The translations under genes were made by a program, and so were the position numbers. Below are positions 44,372-53,873 of a stretch of DNA of 64,000 nt, in pieces. The notes beneath the pieces are model-generated. The model saw only the letters and a list, made by a program, of their open reading frames with translations, did no database searches and was not told the origin of the DNA. Position 1 is the stretch's first letter; each line of letters starts with the position of its first letter. Source of the stretch: Sporomusa acidovorans (GTDB lineage: Bacteria; Bacillota; Negativicutes; Sporomusales; Sporomusaceae); NCBI RefSeq assembly GCF_002257695.2, contig NZ_CP155571.1. The stretch is one strand, 5' to 3'.

Positions 44372-44662
44372 TCACCCATAGCGGAAGGCTATGCCAAAGG
44401 TTCCCCTTGGATAAACCCACTTGGTAATCCCCTTATTTTTACACATCACTCTGCAAGTACCGCATTCCAGACAACCTGCATAATCAAAATTAATCTCACC
44501 GTCTTTTAAAGTATATAAAACTGCCGGACAGACGACTAAGCACGGCTTATCCTGGCATTTGGCACAAATAACCTTGTCAATCACGATATGCGCTTTTTCT
44601 TCATCTACGGAAAACTTATTTAGCCCCAACAATTCTTCTGGTCCTTGTTTCTTCACCGTCAT
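44372..44662 (-). CDS. fixX: FixX-type ferredoxin-like protein
   Basis: A 96-residue protein with the Cys patterns CAKCQDKPCLVVCP (about residues 34-47) and CLECGTCRVMC (about 65-75), able to hold 4Fe-4S clusters as in FixX. It accepts or delivers electrons with FixC. Its start overlaps the fixC stop by four bases (ATGA). Last gene of the operon. Confidence 0.94.
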   Translation of the reverse strand: MTVKKQGPEELLGLNKFSVDEEKAHIVIDKVICAKCQDKPCLVVCPAVLYTLKDGEINFDYAGCLECGTCRVMCKNKGITKWVYPRGTFGIAFRYG

Positions 44663-45942
44663 ACCGAAGTAACCCCCTTCCAGCCGTCAGATAGCAACTG
44701 GCCTATCGATATATGACGTTTTACAATATTCTTCATTGCCTTAGGCATTTTTTGCGGTACACTCCCATCAACGGCAAACATAAACCGCACAACGTCATTG
44801 GCCAACCTAGGGTACGTCTCGGCCATCCGCGGTATTGCGACAATATCGGGCCAGCCGGCAAACATTTTCATTGTCGGAATCAGCCCCAACTCTTCTAATT
44901 CTTTTACATACGCCGGACCGATAGCCGCGTTGTCCGCAGTTTTGATCACAGCCCGGGCGGCGGCTACACCGCTAACAATAGCCAGATCAATACCGCGCAA
45001 AATTGTTCCGGTATTAATACAAAACCCTGCGGCATCACCGGTTATCAGGAAGCCGTCCCGGTAAAGTTTGCCCGGGACACCCCGCCAACCACTTTCGGGG
45101 ACAAGGTGAGCCCCATATTCCACAGAATTTCCATCGCCGATTAGCGGAAAGATAGCAGGATGCATTTTAAAGTCCTGATATATTTGCTGGATACTCTTAC
45201 CTTGCTTAGCAGCTGATTCCGGGCTAAACACAATTCCCAGCGAAATACTGTCTTTGTTGGTATAGAGGAATCCGCCGCCTTGAATTCCTTCGGTACAGCC
45301 GATTATCATTCTGGCCGTACCTTCATCAGCCGCAAGATTAAAGCGCTGTTGAATAGTTTCGGCCGGCAGTTCGATAATTTCTTTAACGCCGACCCCTGCC
45401 ATATGCCCGGTGATGTCACTGCGCAAGCCTGCTTTTTGCGCCATAAATGAATTTATGCCATCAGCCGCTATCACCACAGCAGCATACATTTCATCTTCCC
45501 CGGCCTTGACACCAATCACTTTATTATCTTGTATTATCAAATCATCCACTAATATCCCTGGAGCAATCATAGCACCTTGCTCTTCGGCCTTGCCGGCAAA
45601 CCATTCGTCAAAGGGCGCTCTGAGGATGCTGTAGGATTGCGGTATATCCTGCTTAAAAGTGTAATCAAGATAATCAACTGTTATTGCACTGCCGGCCCCT
45701 AACAGCATAATCTGCTCCCGAACTACTTTACGTTCAAGCGGGGCTTCCTCATGAAGTCCGGGCTCAACCAGTTCAAGCGCATAGGTATAGAGACGTCCAC
45801 CGGTAACATTTTTACAGCCGGCGCTTACACCCCGCTCGATAACCAGTACATTCTTACCTTCTCTGGCCAATATATAAGCGCAAGCTGTCCCTGCAGGTCC
45901 GGCACCGATAATTATCGCATCAAATTTTTCTTGTTCGTCCAT
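44659..45942 (-). CDS. fixC: FixC-type flavoprotein (ETF:quinone oxidoreductase-like)
   Basis: A 427-residue FAD protein with the N-terminal dinucleotide fold GAGPAGTACAYILAREGKNV and a later GDAAGFC motif near residue 300. FixC works with FixABX, either linking acyl-CoA dehydrogenase electrons to the quinone pool or bifurcating electrons between quinone and ferredoxin. It lies 19 bases after fixB. Confidence 0.94.
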   Translation of the reverse strand: MDEQEKFDAIIIGAGPAGTACAYILAREGKNVLVIERGVSAGCKNVTGGRLYTYALELVEPGLHEEAPLERKVVREQIMLLGAGSAITVDYLDYTFKQDIPQSYSILRAPFDEWFAGKAEEQGAMIAPGILVDDLIIQDNKVIGVKAGEDEMYAAVVIAADGINSFMAQKAGLRSDITGHMAGVGVKEIIELPAETIQQRFNLAADEGTARMIIGCTEGIQGGGFLYTNKDSISLGIVFSPESAAKQGKSIQQIYQDFKMHPAIFPLIGDGNSVEYGAHLVPESGWRGVPGKLYRDGFLITGDAAGFCINTGTILRGIDLAIVSGVAAARAVIKTADNAAIGPAYVKELEELGLIPTMKMFAGWPDIVAIPRMAETYPRLANDVVRFMFAVDGSVPQKMPKAMKNIVKRHISIGQLLSDGWKGVTSV

Positions 45943-45961
45943 GAAACTTCACCTACCCTTA

Positions 45962-46897
45962 CTACTTTTGGTTTTTTATCGCCTCAATTAAGAGCGGGAC
46001 GATTTCATAAAGATCGCCGACTATGCCGTAATCGGCAGCAGCAAAAATAGGAGCGTTCTCATTACTGTCTATCGCTACAATAACTTTGGAGTCCCGGATT
46101 CCGGCTATGTGCTGAACCTGGCCTGATACGCCCATCGAAAGATACAAGACGGGCTTTATCTTTTGTCCGGATAGACCAATATAGGTTTCGTTAGGCAACC
46201 AATGATAGTCTTCGGCAATACTGCGGGTACAACCTAATTCCGCCCCTAAAGCACCGGCCAGATCCTCCGCCAGTTTCATGTCCACCTGTTTAGCAAGACC
46301 ACGGCCTACACAGACCAATTTTTCCGTTTTGGTTATGTCAGCGCCTTGCCGGACAATTGGACAGACATTTTCCACAGCCATAGTAGCATCAATACTGGCG
46401 TCTATAGTCACAATTTCGCCGCTCCTGCCGCTATCCTTAGCCGGCATATCAAAGGTGCGCGGCGGAATTGTAACAACCGCAATCCCTTTAAGAATTTCAG
46501 TACATACCGCTAAACCGCCATACATAGCCCTGTCGGTTTCAATTTCACCATTTTCGAACCGCACTGCAAAAGCATCTGTTACTAGTCCGGTTTTCAACCG
46601 GGCAGCTATCTTGGCCGCCAAGTCCTTCCCGCGAAACGTTGCACCGATAAAAAATGCCGTCGGCGTTTCCTGTTCGGCAAGTGCAACCAGTGCCGGGGCA
46701 TAACTTTCAGGCCAATCACTATCATTTTTTAAAACAAATACCTTGTTAGCACCTGCAGCCACAAATTCCGGAGCAGCTTGTTCAGCAATAGTGACAACAC
46801 AAAGCGGTTGTCCCAGTTTGTCAGCCAGTGGCCGAGCCATTGTCATGAGCTGCTGGGCGACAATAGTATCTTCAGAATAAATCCAAATTCCCGCCAT
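45962..46897 (-). CDS. fixB: Electron transfer flavoprotein alpha subunit (FixB)
   Basis: A 311-residue ETF alpha subunit. The C-terminal FAD signature is clear (YIGLSGQKIKPVLYLSMGVS GQVQHIAGI, about residues 238-266, then VAIDSNENAPIFAAADYGIV GD). It receives electrons from the adjacent acyl-CoA dehydrogenase or hands them to it. Confidence 0.95.
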   Translation of the reverse strand: MAGIWIYSEDTIVAQQLMTMARPLADKLGQPLCVVTIAEQAAPEFVAAGANKVFVLKNDSDWPESYAPALVALAEQETPTAFFIGATFRGKDLAAKIAARLKTGLVTDAFAVRFENGEIETDRAMYGGLAVCTEILKGIAVVTIPPRTFDMPAKDSGRSGEIVTIDASIDATMAVENVCPIVRQGADITKTEKLVCVGRGLAKQVDMKLAEDLAGALGAELGCTRSIAEDYHWLPNETYIGLSGQKIKPVLYLSMGVSGQVQHIAGIRDSKVIVAIDSNENAPIFAAADYGIVGDLYEIVPLLIEAIKNQK

Positions 46898-46909
46898 TTC
46901 TATTCCTCC

Positions 46910-47689
46910 CTACAGTACGCCTTCTTTGGCAAGGCTTGCTACAAGACCAGCTACTTTTTCAGCCGGAGTTCCATCCTTATAGGTTACGTTTTTACGGCTC
47001 ATAACAAAACCCTTTATTTCTTTTACCTTATTGACAGGGCTGATCTCTGCGGCACCTAAACCCAAATCACCGATTTTCCATTCGACTACCGGTCGTTTAG
47101 CTGCACCGAGAACCTGTTTTAAGCTTGGAATCCTTGGCTTATTAATTTCTGGCAAAACAGTAACTACTACAGGAAATTCAGCAGTAACCACTTCGGTGCA
47201 GTCACCGATTTTCCGCGTTGCAACCACCTTGTTGTCTTCGACCTTCATTTCAGAAACAAAGGTGATAGCCGGGATGGCCAACAGGGTTGCCAGTCTGGGG
47301 CCAACCTGCTGGCCATAACTGTCCGCCGAACCTTCCCCACACAGAATAAGGTCATAGTTTTCGATTTTACGCAAAGCAGCAGCAAGTACGTTGGCTGTTA
47401 CAAATCCATCGGCAATTTGCGCCGCATTATCATTCACCCAAAACGCCCTTTCCGGTCCGCGCGAGAGGGCGTCTTTCAATGATTGTTTCGCCGAATTATC
47501 CCCAAATGTAAGGCAAGCCACTGAAGCACCGCATTTTTCGGCTTGCAATACTGCTTCTTCGATAGCATTTCGGTCATATTCGCTGATTTTTCGCTTTGCC
47601 CTACTGGTGTCAAGTGCCAGGGTTCCCGGATTAATCTTTATGTCTTGTTCATCTAAGACCCATTTATAACACGCAATGATGTTTGGCAT
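46910..47689 (-). CDS. fixA: Electron transfer flavoprotein beta subunit (FixA)
   Basis: A 259-residue ETF beta subunit with the N-terminal CYKWVLDEQDIKINPGT and the nucleotide-binding VACLTFGDNSAKQSLKDALS RGPERAFWV segment. It forms a heterodimer with FixB. Together with FixC and FixX it makes the FixABCX type rather than the plain EtfAB type. Confidence 0.95.
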   Translation of the reverse strand: MPNIIACYKWVLDEQDIKINPGTLALDTSRAKRKISEYDRNAIEEAVLQAEKCGASVACLTFGDNSAKQSLKDALSRGPERAFWVNDNAAQIADGFVTANVLAAALRKIENYDLILCGEGSADSYGQQVGPRLATLLAIPAITFVSEMKVEDNKVVATRKIGDCTEVVTAEFPVVVTVLPEINKPRIPSLKQVLGAAKRPVVEWKIGDLGLGAAEISPVNKVKEIKGFVMSRKNVTYKDGTPAEKVAGLVASLAKEGVL

Positions 47690-47743
47690 ACTACCGCTCC
47701 TTTTTAAAGACAGGGGCGGGGAAAACCCACCCCCTGTATCCTC

Positions 47744-48538
47744 TTACTTTGCAAATTGGCCGCAAAATGACGGTTTACGTTTTTCTACGAAGGCTGCCAT
47801 GCCTTCTTTTTGATCTTCACTGGCAAAGCAAGTTCCGAAGATATAAGCCTCATATTGCATTGCATTAGCAATGTCCATCTCCATTCCACGATTGATAGCA
47901 TCTTTAACCAAACTTACAGCAATTGAACTTTTCTTGAGAATGCGTTTAACAATACTGTGAGCTTCATCCAACAAAGCTTCCGGTGTCGTTACCTTTTGAA
48001 CAAGTCCGATCCGTAACGCTTCTTGTGCATCAATAATGTCGGCTGTATAAATTAGGAATTTTGCCATACCTCTCCCAACCAACCTGGCCAGCCGCTGGGT
48101 CCCGCCAAAGCCGGGGATAATTCCCAGACCAACTTCCGGCTGACCGAATCTGGCATTTTCTGAAGCAATACGGATATCACAAGCCATCGCCAATTCACAG
48201 CCACCGCCTAGTGCAAAACCGTTTATTGCAGCAATAACCGGTTTAGGAAATTGCTCAATTTTAAGAAATACACTTTGGCCTTTTTCAGCAAATAGCTTAG
48301 CTTCGACGACATTCATATCCTTCATTTGGGTAATATCAGCGCCGGCAACAAACGATTTTTCACCAGCCCCTGTTAGGATAACAGCTTTCACAGTATCATT
48401 GCCGGCCACTTCGTCAAAGGCTGCCGACAAATCATTAAGGACAGTCGAATTCAACGCATTCAAGGCCTCAGGCCGGTTAAGGCTGACAACGGCAATGCCG
48501 GCTGCTTCTGTGATCAATAATGTACTGTATTCAGACAT
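47744..48538 (-). CDS. Enoyl-CoA hydratase/isomerase (crotonase family)
   Basis: A 264-residue crotonase. The oxyanion-hole motifs GAGEKSFVAGADI (about residues 58-70) and NGFALGGGCELAMACDIRIA (105-124) are intact, and the two catalytic Glu positions are present (CELAMA and FGQPEVGLGIIPGFGGTQRL). It hydrates enoyl-CoA or dehydrates 3-hydroxyacyl-CoA. The ATG at 48538 has AGGTGG upstream; a GTG four codons earlier is less likely. A second, unrelated hydratase (MaoC type) is in the same operon. Confidence 0.94.
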   Translation of the reverse strand: MSEYSTLLITEAAGIAVVSLNRPEALNALNSTVLNDLSAAFDEVAGNDTVKAVILTGAGEKSFVAGADITQMKDMNVVEAKLFAEKGQSVFLKIEQFPKPVIAAINGFALGGGCELAMACDIRIASENARFGQPEVGLGIIPGFGGTQRLARLVGRGMAKFLIYTADIIDAQEALRIGLVQKVTTPEALLDEAHSIVKRILKKSSIAVSLVKDAINRGMEMDIANAMQYEAYIFGTCFASEDQKEGMAAFVEKRKPSFCGQFAK

Positions 48539-48551
48539 GGTGTATCCCACC

Positions 48552-50108
48552 TCATTTCATAATGTCAGCGGCCAATCCCATATGTTCATCTTTGAAAATT
48601 CTCTCATCCATTAGCTTAAGGTCAGAAGCTATTGTGACTTTTGCATCCACTTGGGCCAGTACGTCCCGTTCCAGGTCAACACCTGGTGCGATCTCGGTAA
48701 GAACCAGACCTTCCGGTTTTAATGTAAAAACCGCACGTTCTGTTATATATATTACAGTCTGCTTGATTGACCGTGAATATTTCCCACTGAAGGTTACCTG
48801 TTCGACTTTATCAACGAATTTTTTGGCTTTGCCCTCTTTTTCAATGATGAGCTTGCCGTCCCGCACCGCTGTCTTTAGACCACCCGCAGTCAAAGTACCA
48901 CAGAATACTACTTTTTTAGCATTCTGAGAGATATTAATAAATCCGCCGCAGCCGACAACCTTTGGCCCAAATTTGCTGACGTTAAGATTCCCCTCGCTGT
49001 CAACCTGGGCAATCCCTAAGCAGGTAATATCAAGATTGCCACCATCATAAAAGTCAAACATATAAGCATGGTCAATCATAGCTTCAGCATTCATAGTAGC
49101 ACCGAAACTAAGCCCGCCGGCCGGCACCCCGCCGAAGCCACCGGCTTCAACCGTCAGGGTCATGCAGTCGCCGATGCCTTCCTCGGCGGCGACGGCTGCA
49201 ACTCCTTCCGGCACGCCAATACCCAGGTTGGCTTTGCAGTTCTGCATAAGCTCCATGGCTGCGCGTCGAGCTATAACCTTCCGTTCGTCCAGCGCCGGCA
49301 GGGCGATGGTACGTAACGGAACTCTAACTTCGCTAGTGTAAGCCGGATTGTAATACTCGCCAAATGTTTGGTTAAACTTGTCTTTATCACCAATAACCAC
49401 ATAGTCTACCAACAGTCCCGGCACCTTGACCATGCGAGGGTCCAGCGTCCCGGCGGCGGCAATATGCTCTACTTCAGCAATAACAATGCCACCTTTGGCT
49501 TTTGCCGCCCCCGCAATGGAGATAGCCTCACAATAAACAGCCTCCCGGCCCATTGCCAGGTTACCTTTTTCATCGGCAACACTAGCGCGAATAAGAGCAA
49601 CATCTATAGGAAAAGCTTTATAAAACAAATACTCTTCGCCGTCAATCTCCATTACCTTAACAATCTCTTCCGCTGTGCGGTCATTTAGCTTGCCACCCTC
49701 AATCCGTGGATCGACGAAGGTTCCCAAACCGACTTTGGTTAAAACGCCAGGCTTGCCCCCCGCCGCAGCCCGATACATATGAGCAACTGTACCTTGCGGC
49801 AGGTTATAGGCCTCGACTAGGTTGTCACTAATCAATTTCCCCAATCTAGGTGCCAAGCCAAAATGGCCGCCAATAATGCGTTTAGTCATACCTTTATTAC
49901 CAAAGTGGTTGGAACCGCGATCTTTGCTATCGCCAATTCCAGCACTAAACTGAATGGTTAGATTGCAGGGATGTCCGTTTGCTAAAAAGTTTTCTTCACA
50001 AGCGGCAGTGATGGTTTCAGGATGATTATTACCAACAAAACCCGCGATACCAATAAATGCGCCGTCATTGATTAAGCTAACGGCCTCTTCCTTGGAAATG
50101 ACCTTCAT
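48552..50108 (-). CDS. Acyl-CoA:acetate/propionate CoA-transferase (YdiF/Pct type)
   Basis: A 518-residue single-chain class I CoA-transferase, equivalent to fused AtoD and AtoA halves. The N-terminal half has GFVGNNHPETI; the C-terminal half has the GIGVPEGVAAVAAEEG segment and VEAGGFGGVPAGG with the catalytic Glu. It activates an organic acid by exchange with acetyl- or propionyl-CoA. A two-subunit class I enzyme is encoded in the same operon, so two acids or two steps are likely. Confidence 0.92.
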   Translation of the reverse strand: MKVISKEEAVSLINDGAFIGIAGFVGNNHPETITAACEENFLANGHPCNLTIQFSAGIGDSKDRGSNHFGNKGMTKRIIGGHFGLAPRLGKLISDNLVEAYNLPQGTVAHMYRAAAGGKPGVLTKVGLGTFVDPRIEGGKLNDRTAEEIVKVMEIDGEEYLFYKAFPIDVALIRASVADEKGNLAMGREAVYCEAISIAGAAKAKGGIVIAEVEHIAAAGTLDPRMVKVPGLLVDYVVIGDKDKFNQTFGEYYNPAYTSEVRVPLRTIALPALDERKVIARRAAMELMQNCKANLGIGVPEGVAAVAAEEGIGDCMTLTVEAGGFGGVPAGGLSFGATMNAEAMIDHAYMFDFYDGGNLDITCLGIAQVDSEGNLNVSKFGPKVVGCGGFINISQNAKKVVFCGTLTAGGLKTAVRDGKLIIEKEGKAKKFVDKVEQVTFSGKYSRSIKQTVIYITERAVFTLKPEGLVLTEIAPGVDLERDVLAQVDAKVTIASDLKLMDERIFKDEHMGLAADIMK

Positions 50109-50170
50109 GATTTACCCCCTCGATCCACACGTTCTGGGCGGATTAGCTTTGTATAAAGGCGTTTATTACC

Positions 50171-51310
50171 TTACCGCAACAAACTGCCAGACACTACCAT
50201 CCGCTGAACTTCATTTGTTCCTTCATAAATAGTGCATATCTTTGCATCACGATAGAGCCGCTCCACTTTAAAGTTTTTAATATAGCCATAGCCGCCATGA
50301 ATTTGAATTGCCTTGCCGCAAATCCAATCAGCCGCTTCTGAAGCAAACATTTTAGCCATACCGGCTTCTTTACTAAATATCTTACCTTCGTCTTTGGCGG
50401 CAGCTGCCTGATAGGTTAGCAACCGGGCTGCTTGCAATTTAGTCTCCATTTCGGCCAACATCCACTGAATCGCCTGCTTCGTCGCAATCGGTTTGCCAAA
50501 CTGAACCCGCTCTTTCGCAAATTTAATTGCCTCATCCAATGCGGCTTGAGCAATGCCCAGCGCTTGAGCCGCTACCCCAACACGTCCGCCATCAAGTGTC
50601 TGCATGGCAATTCCAAACCCTTTGCCTTCTTTGCCGATAAGGTTGGTTTGGGGAATGCGGCAATTCTTGAAAACCAATTCTGTCGTTTGCGAACCGCGAA
50701 TCCCCATTTTATCTTCATGTTTGCCAATTTCGAAGCCTGGCAGATTTGCATCCACAACAAAAGCACTTAATCCTTTTACCCCTTGCGCCGGATCAGTCAA
50801 CGCAAAAACAATATAAACATCTGCTACCCCACCGTTAGTAATAAAACATTTGGTACCATTTAATATATAGGAATCAGCGTCGGCCTTCGCAGTACAAGTT
50901 CCGGCTGCGGCATCGGTACCGGCTCCCGGCTCTGTAAGAGCAAACGCCCCAAGCTTTTCTCCTTTGCATAAAGGCACAAGATATTTCTGCTTAAGTTCTT
51001 CAGAACCCCATTTAAAAATCGGCCAAGCGGCCAACGAACAATGAGCTGAATAAATAATCCCCGTGGAAGCACAAGAGCGTGATATTTCCTCTACAACCAG
51101 AATGTAGCTGAGATAATCGGCACCGGCTCCGCCATACTCCGGTGGGTAAGGCATGCCCATAAAATCCAGTTCGGCCATTTTTTTGATAACTTCAGCCGGA
51201 TATCGTCCTGTTTTATCAAGTTCGGCCGCAATTGGCTCAACATTCTCCAGGGCGAACTCGCGGGCATTTTGTTTAATAAGTTGTTGCTCCTCCGTCAAAT
51301 TGAAATTCAT
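50171..51310 (-). CDS. Short-chain acyl-CoA dehydrogenase
   Basis: A 379-residue flavoprotein of the butyryl-CoA dehydrogenase group. It has FALTEPGAGTDAAAGTC (about residues 122-138), CFITNGGVADVYIVFA, the KQAIQWMLAEMETKL region and IHGGYGYIKNFKVERLYRDA followed by YEGTNE with the catalytic Glu. It interconverts acyl-CoA and 2-enoyl-CoA using ETF, here presumably FixAB. Confidence 0.95.
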   Translation of the reverse strand: MNFNLTEEQQLIKQNAREFALENVEPIAAELDKTGRYPAEVIKKMAELDFMGMPYPPEYGGAGADYLSYILVVEEISRSCASTGIIYSAHCSLAAWPIFKWGSEELKQKYLVPLCKGEKLGAFALTEPGAGTDAAAGTCTAKADADSYILNGTKCFITNGGVADVYIVFALTDPAQGVKGLSAFVVDANLPGFEIGKHEDKMGIRGSQTTELVFKNCRIPQTNLIGKEGKGFGIAMQTLDGGRVGVAAQALGIAQAALDEAIKFAKERVQFGKPIATKQAIQWMLAEMETKLQAARLLTYQAAAAKDEGKIFSKEAGMAKMFASEAADWICGKAIQIHGGYGYIKNFKVERLYRDAKICTIYEGTNEVQRMVVSGSLLR

Positions 51311-51352
51311 GGTAATATCCTCCTGTTTTGTTATTATTTTTCACCAAAATTG

Positions 51353-51772
51353 TTATGCTTTGGGCGGCATGACAATTGCTTCTCCATCCAAAACAATTTT
51401 ACCGTTTTGATTTGTACACGTAGTTTTTAAAGTAATCCGGTTTTTTTCCACATTACGGTCGATAATTTCCGCCCGTGCGGTGATTGTGTCGCCAAACCTT
51501 ACCGGTGCAGTAAACTTTAATGTTTGAGACAGATAGACAGTTCCCGGACCAGGCAACTGCATGCCCAAGACAGCCGATACTAAACCGGCACTCAGCATGC
51601 CATGAGCTATTCTTTCCTTGAATATTCCTTCAGCAGCAACTTGCGCGTTTACATGAGCCGGATTCAAATCACCTGTAATACCGGCAAACAGATACACATC
51701 ACTTTCAGAAATTGTTTTCGCATGCTCTGCAAAGTCGCCTACGTTAAGTGTAGAAATCGTTCTTCCTTGCAT
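51353..51772 (-). CDS. MaoC-like (R)-specific enoyl-CoA hydratase
   Basis: A 139-residue single hot-dog-fold hydratase. The catalytic Asp/His pair is in FAGITGDLNPAHVNAQVA (about residues 28-45) and the following IAHGMLSAGLVSAVLG is typical of PhaJ. It would hydrate enoyl-CoA to the (R)-3-hydroxyacyl form, opposite in stereochemistry to the crotonase in this operon, so both enantiomers of a 3-hydroxyacid could be handled. Confidence 0.9.
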   Translation of the reverse strand: MQGRTISTLNVGDFAEHAKTISESDVYLFAGITGDLNPAHVNAQVAAEGIFKERIAHGMLSAGLVSAVLGMQLPGPGTVYLSQTLKFTAPVRFGDTITARAEIIDRNVEKNRITLKTTCTNQNGKIVLDGEAIVMPPKA

Positions 51773-51827
51773 TACAACCCCCCCAGCCTGACTTCAATTT
51801 TTACTATTTCCTGTCCAATATTTCTGG

Positions 51828-53087
51828 TTAGTTTATGTTTTTAAAACTAGCGCTTTGATTACTTATTTTTTCCTCTTGATATACCATCGGCCATTTATCA
51901 AAAAACGTATTACAGTATAGCAAGGCCATCAAAAATACAAACTGCCCTGCAACAGGTCCCATAACAGGAAATCCCATACCTAAATTATTTCCGGCAAAAG
52001 GTAAAGACTTATAAGCAATCAACCAAAATAGTCCCCAGACAAAACCACCGGCAAACCAAATAATATAACGCATGATTACCCGTTGTGCCGTGTTTTTTAC
52101 CAAGTTGGCACCCGGATAGTCGGAAAACAGGTGATGCCACGACAATAACCAGACGATGGATGCCAATTCTACAATTGTTGCAACTAAATCCAAAGGAGCT
52201 CCTGGCATAAGATTCAGTGGTGCCAACAACAATTTATACAGCGGCGGAAGTACAAAACCACCGGCTAAAGCCAGTATTGTTCCGACAATTCCCATCCAGG
52301 GCTGTTTACTGGCAAAAAGTTTCGTAGGATACATTTCCCCACCTTCCGCCGGCATTAAGAATACCAAAATAAACGCTTGCGCGAAGGCAAGAAATGCCGG
52401 CCAAGTGCCGAAAGGCGGCGAAACAATTGCCTGACCACCAATTTCAAGTTTCATAAAACTTGGGAAAAATAGTGCAACCCAGATAATAGTGCAGAAAAAC
52501 ATACTGGTCATAAATGCCCCAAATGCCTCTAGCGACTGCTGAACCTTACCTGCAAACGGCCATTTATGAAAAGCGGCGACATAAAGAATTTGAACCATAA
52601 TAGATGCTAATGCAAAAAAGTTGCCGACTTCCCATCCTTCAATGGCTAAGTGAAGTTCGTGATTATTAGCAGGTGTAAGCATCACAGCAAGATTAAACGG
52701 CTGCCACCAAATACCAACAAACGATACTATTACAAGAAAGCCGATAATTCCAGCGGCAAAACTTATAAGCGTATACCATAAACCCGCCCATGGCTGTTTT
52801 TTTGTTAGCCAATACTTTCCATAGTTACCGCAAACTAACGTTTGCCAAATCCAAGCAGTAATAATGCACCAGAAAAACGTGCCTTCAGTAACAACCCCGA
52901 TATACTTTGCGGCAATCTCGGTATCGGCACTTGCTAAGGCTGTCCCTGCCAAATTAACTGCCAACATCTTAGAAAGGGTACCCCACACAGGCCAATACAG
53001 AAAAGAAAATAGAAAACACAAACCAAAAAGTACGCCACCTATGACTAAAGGATTTTGGGATCGTTGCTTTGTCACCAATTCATTCAT
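51828..53087 (-). CDS. Multi-pass membrane protein of unrecognised family, putative carrier
   Basis: A 419-residue protein with about 11-12 hydrophobic segments, many Trp residues (WPVWG, WQPFN, WMGIVG, WLLSWHHLFSDYPG) and no soluble domain. I do not recognise the family. It sits between the AtoDA-type CoA-transferase and the MaoC gene, where an organic-acid importer would be expected, so uptake of the CoA-transferase substrate is inferred. The WHHLFSDYPG motif and several buried acidic residues might serve proton or sodium coupling. Confidence 0.65.
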   Translation of the reverse strand: MNELVTKQRSQNPLVIGGVLFGLCFLFSFLYWPVWGTLSKMLAVNLAGTALASADTEIAAKYIGVVTEGTFFWCIITAWIWQTLVCGNYGKYWLTKKQPWAGLWYTLISFAAGIIGFLVIVSFVGIWWQPFNLAVMLTPANNHELHLAIEGWEVGNFFALASIMVQILYVAAFHKWPFAGKVQQSLEAFGAFMTSMFFCTIIWVALFFPSFMKLEIGGQAIVSPPFGTWPAFLAFAQAFILVFLMPAEGGEMYPTKLFASKQPWMGIVGTILALAGGFVLPPLYKLLLAPLNLMPGAPLDLVATIVELASIVWLLSWHHLFSDYPGANLVKNTAQRVIMRYIIWFAGGFVWGLFWLIAYKSLPFAGNNLGMGFPVMGPVAGQFVFLMALLYCNTFFDKWPMVYQEEKISNQSASFKNIN

Positions 53088-53171
53088 AATATCCCTCCAT
53101 CGTTATCTGTTTTCTTTTAAAATATGGTCCGCGTCTAAGAGGACACGGACCATAAAAAAGTCCCGGAACTT

Positions 53172-53837
53172 TTACAGCTGATAATGAGTAACCGTAGGTG
53201 CAACATAAAATTCCGCTTCCGTACAGCTACGCAACTCGTCTACTGTAACCCCCTCGGCAAGCTCGGTTAGCATAAGGCCTTGCGGCGTAACCTCAAAAAC
53301 ACATTTTTCCGTAATAATCTTAGATACACAACCTTTACCGGTAAGCGGCAGTTGACATTTTTTCAAAATTTTAGGATTGCCCTTAACTGTATGAATTAAT
53401 GTGGCAATAACTTTTTTAGCACCTGAAACCAAATCCATAGCCCCGCCCATCCCAGGACTCCATTTGCCTGGTGCTACAGGAGTTGCCCAGTTGGCAATAT
53501 TTCCTTCCTGGTCAACTTCTAAAGCACCCAAAATTGTGGTATTAACATGTCCACCGCGAATGATGCAAAAGGAAGTGGCTAAATCAAAACAAGCTGAACC
53601 AGGAATCATGGTAATTGGAAGGCCGCCAGCATTGCCGATATCCGGATCATCAGCCCCAAGTTTAGGAGCACCTCCAAAAACCAGGGCGCCATTTTCAGCT
53701 TCCAATAATACTTCTACCCCTTCGGGAACATAATTGGCTACAGCATTGGGAATACCAAATCCGAGATTAACTATTTCGCCGTTCGACAGCTCTTTCGCAG
53801 CCCGGCGGGCAATCATTTCTTTAGGATCCATATTCAT
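53172..53837 (-). CDS. atoA: 3-oxoacid CoA-transferase subunit B (AtoA-like)
   Basis: A 221-residue subunit with LGFGIPNAVANYVPEGVEVLL EAENG, in which the catalytic Glu lies, and GGAMDLVSGAKKVIATLIHT later. With subunit A it transfers CoA to a short-chain acid. GGAGG lies close before the first ATG; the ATG two codons on (MDPKE) is better spaced. Confidence 0.95.
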   Translation of the reverse strand: MNMDPKEMIARRAAKELSNGEIVNLGFGIPNAVANYVPEGVEVLLEAENGALVFGGAPKLGADDPDIGNAGGLPITMIPGSACFDLATSFCIIRGGHVNTTILGALEVDQEGNIANWATPVAPGKWSPGMGGAMDLVSGAKKVIATLIHTVKGNPKILKKCQLPLTGKGCVSKIITEKCVFEVTPQGLMLTELAEGVTVDELRSCTEAEFYVAPTVTHYQL

Positions 53838-53873
53838 TTACCTCCTTAAGCTAACATAATCTACAGACGACCA

